From: an uncultured Erysipelotrichaceae bacterium
Lineage (GTDB): Bacteria > Bacillota_I > Bacilli_A > RFN20 > CAG-826
DNA: 51,659 bases
Assembly: GCA_902768335.1 (NCBI GenBank)
Contig: CACXKR010000006.1
Coordinates: forward strand, 1 to 51,659
Reading direction: 5' to 3'
Shown here: positions 50,746 to 51,659 of the stretch, one piece after another
How the letters are laid out: each line of letters opens with the position of its first letter
Numbering within the stretch: the stretch's first letter is position 1
Program-made: the position numbers and the translations under genes
The notes under the pieces: generated by a model
Database searches by the model: none
Seen by the model: the letters and a program-made list of their open reading frames with translations, nothing else
Told to the model about the DNA's origin: nothing

Positions 50746-50775
50746 ACGGAAGCCAAATAGCCTCCGTATTTTTTT
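50746..50775 (+). terminator. Terminator of the acyltransferase gene
   Basis: ACGGAAGC-CAAATA-GCCTCCGT hairpin with one mismatch and a T run. It shares a 15-base stretch with the Nfu terminator. Confidence 0.8.
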
Positions 50776-50789
50776 ATTATCAATATTAT

Positions 50790-51659
50790 TTATTCAACAG
50801 GAACCATGAATTGTTTATTCTTTGATTGAATAAACTCAGATGCTTTAACTGTCTTTTCCCATTTGATTCTCGCCGCGACGATATCACGAATGACATAGCC
50901 GGTTCTAATGAAGTCGCTTTCTTCTAATTTAAACGCTTCATTCTTAGAAGTTACTAAGAAGTCGGTTGATGCAAAATAATAATCTTCGGTGTCAACTACT
51001 GCAGATAAAGAAGGAAGAACTTCAAGGTTTCTCCAGAAACCATATTTCTTAGCTTTACTTAAATATTCTTTAAGTTTTGAACCTTTTACTTTAATAACGA
51101 CTAATTCGTTATCAAATGGGAATGAACGATAGACATCACCAAACTTGATATCACCTGCAGCGATATCCGCACGGATACCACCGTTAGCGTTATGATAGGT
51201 TGAAGAAATCTTCATTCCACCATTTGCATCAGCCCACTTTTGAGCAGCGATACCCATGGTATCAACACATAAGTCGGTGAGAACGAATTTAGAGCTAACA
51301 TCGAGCACGCTATCAGCTTGGCCGATAACTTCGCTCTTAATTGGATCAATATAAGTATTGTAAAAATCCATAATTTTCTTAACTTCGGTGTGTTCAACTA
51401 AACCAGCATATTCATATGGTTTTTCATCAACTGAGGCAGCGACAGAAGTAACTTCTTTAGTGATTGGATCTAACGCTAATTGAGCATGAGCGATACCTTT
51501 ACCATAGCTTTTCATGCCATACGTCGTGGTGTTACATCCAGCACGCATCGCCAAAGTGAAGATTTCACTTGCTGAGGCTGTGTTGTTATCCATGATCAAA
51601 GAGAATTTCTCAATCTCATATTTTGGATTGCTGTCCTGATATTCCTGAGAAATGATCGC
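50790..51659 (-). CDS. S41 protease core fused to 5'-nucleotidase C-terminal domain (5' end outside window)
   Basis: The frame is open to the window edge, so at least 289 residues are present and the N-terminus is missing. The visible start reads like the S41 (C-terminal processing peptidase) active site: FSLIMDNNTASASEIF with the nucleophile Ser at 51573-51575 and SYGKG with Lys at 51498-51500. The Ser-Lys spacing of 25 residues is that of E. coli Tsp. The rest (about 100-280) matches the 5'-nucleotidase C-terminal domain: NANGGIRADIAAGDIKFGDVYRSFPFDN. It is probably extracytoplasmic. A metallophosphatase domain may or may not lie upstream. Confidence 0.75.
   Translation of the reverse strand, partial: AIISQEYQDSNPKYEIEKFSLIMDNNTASASEIFTLAMRAGCNTTTYGMKSYGKGIAHAQLALDPITKEVTSVAASVDEKPYEYAGLVEHTEVKKIMDFYNTYIDPIKSEVIGQADSVLDVSSKFVLTDLCVDTMGIAAQKWADANGGMKISSTYHNANGGIRADIAAGDIKFGDVYRSFPFDNELVVIKVKGSKLKEYLSKAKKYGFWRNLEVLPSLSAVVDTEDYYFASTDFLVTSKNEAFKLEESDFIRTGYVIRDIVAARIKWEKTVKASEFIQSKNKQFMVPVE

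Noticed and set aside
1-51659. CRISPR arrays, insertion sequences, prophage or integrative elements
   Set aside because: No regularly spaced repeats, transposase, integrase or phage structural genes were seen; tRNA ends show no att-like duplications.

Overview
The window is AT-rich chromosomal DNA from a low-GC Gram-positive bacterium. Long-form HPF, Spx, an RNase J, YlbF-like, VanZ and YitT proteins, a type 3 (archaeal-like) ProRS and many Ser/Thr-rich lipoproteins fit an uncultured Bacilli/Mollicutes-related or Erysipelotrichales-like lineage. That placement is inference. TGA is a stop codon (capG ends in TGA inside an ATGA overlap with capF; the HAD gene at 14128 also ends in TGA), so the genetic code is standard. 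I see no insertion sequence, prophage, CRISPR array, rRNA or plasmid function. No stretch longer than about 210 bases lacks a gene or RNA element. The largest gap, 37149-37360, holds a SAM riboswitch and terminator.

Layout. 1-8.4 kb: Nudix hydrolase; proS-plsC with an upstream degenerate GGDEF/EAL protein; tRNA-Ser; yitT-vanZ; a membrane-anchored thioredoxin-like protein; ylbF-like/rsmD/coaD. 8.8-14.9 kb: def, rnj, maf, an anchored PTS EIIB-like protein, CYTH, spx, trpS, HAD. 14.9-25.9 kb: surface lipoproteins, an anchored nuclease, a five-gene ABC/lipoprotein operon, an RluC/RluD pseudouridine synthase, a Fic protein, a HAD lipoprotein and three tRNAs. 26-31.6 kb: surface-polysaccharide block with capE, capG and capF (the UDP-N-acetyl-L-fucosamine pathway), a GT4 glycosyltransferase and an initiating sugar-phosphate transferase. 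31.7-39.7 kb: mntP, two HADs, hpf, metK under a divergent S-box, a TSCPD protein, pduL, mgtE. 39.8-45.9 kb: tRNA-Leu, a CrtI-like oxidoreductase, glyA, HAD-ispD-S1 protein-pgi. 46-46.6 kb: a six-tRNA cluster. 46.7 kb to the end: a membrane protein, CotH lipoprotein, winged-helix protein, Nfu protein, acyltransferase 3, and a truncated gene joining an S41 protease core to a 5'-nucleotidase C-terminal domain.

Most genes are housekeeping: translation, nucleotide cleanup, isoprenoid and one-carbon metabolism, and envelope. Within operons they are tightly packed, with TAATG and ATGA junctions and Shine-Dalgarno sites. In contrast, many first genes have a -10 box ending only 6-9 bases before ATG and no Shine-Dalgarno, which suggests widespread leaderless mRNAs. 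The most unusual items are the S41/5'-nucleotidase fusion, the XRE-HTH-CapE fusion, a divergent SAM riboswitch, a CAU tRNA with an aberrant T-loop, catalytically degenerate GGDEF/EAL and EIIB proteins, and palindromes placed inside several promoters.
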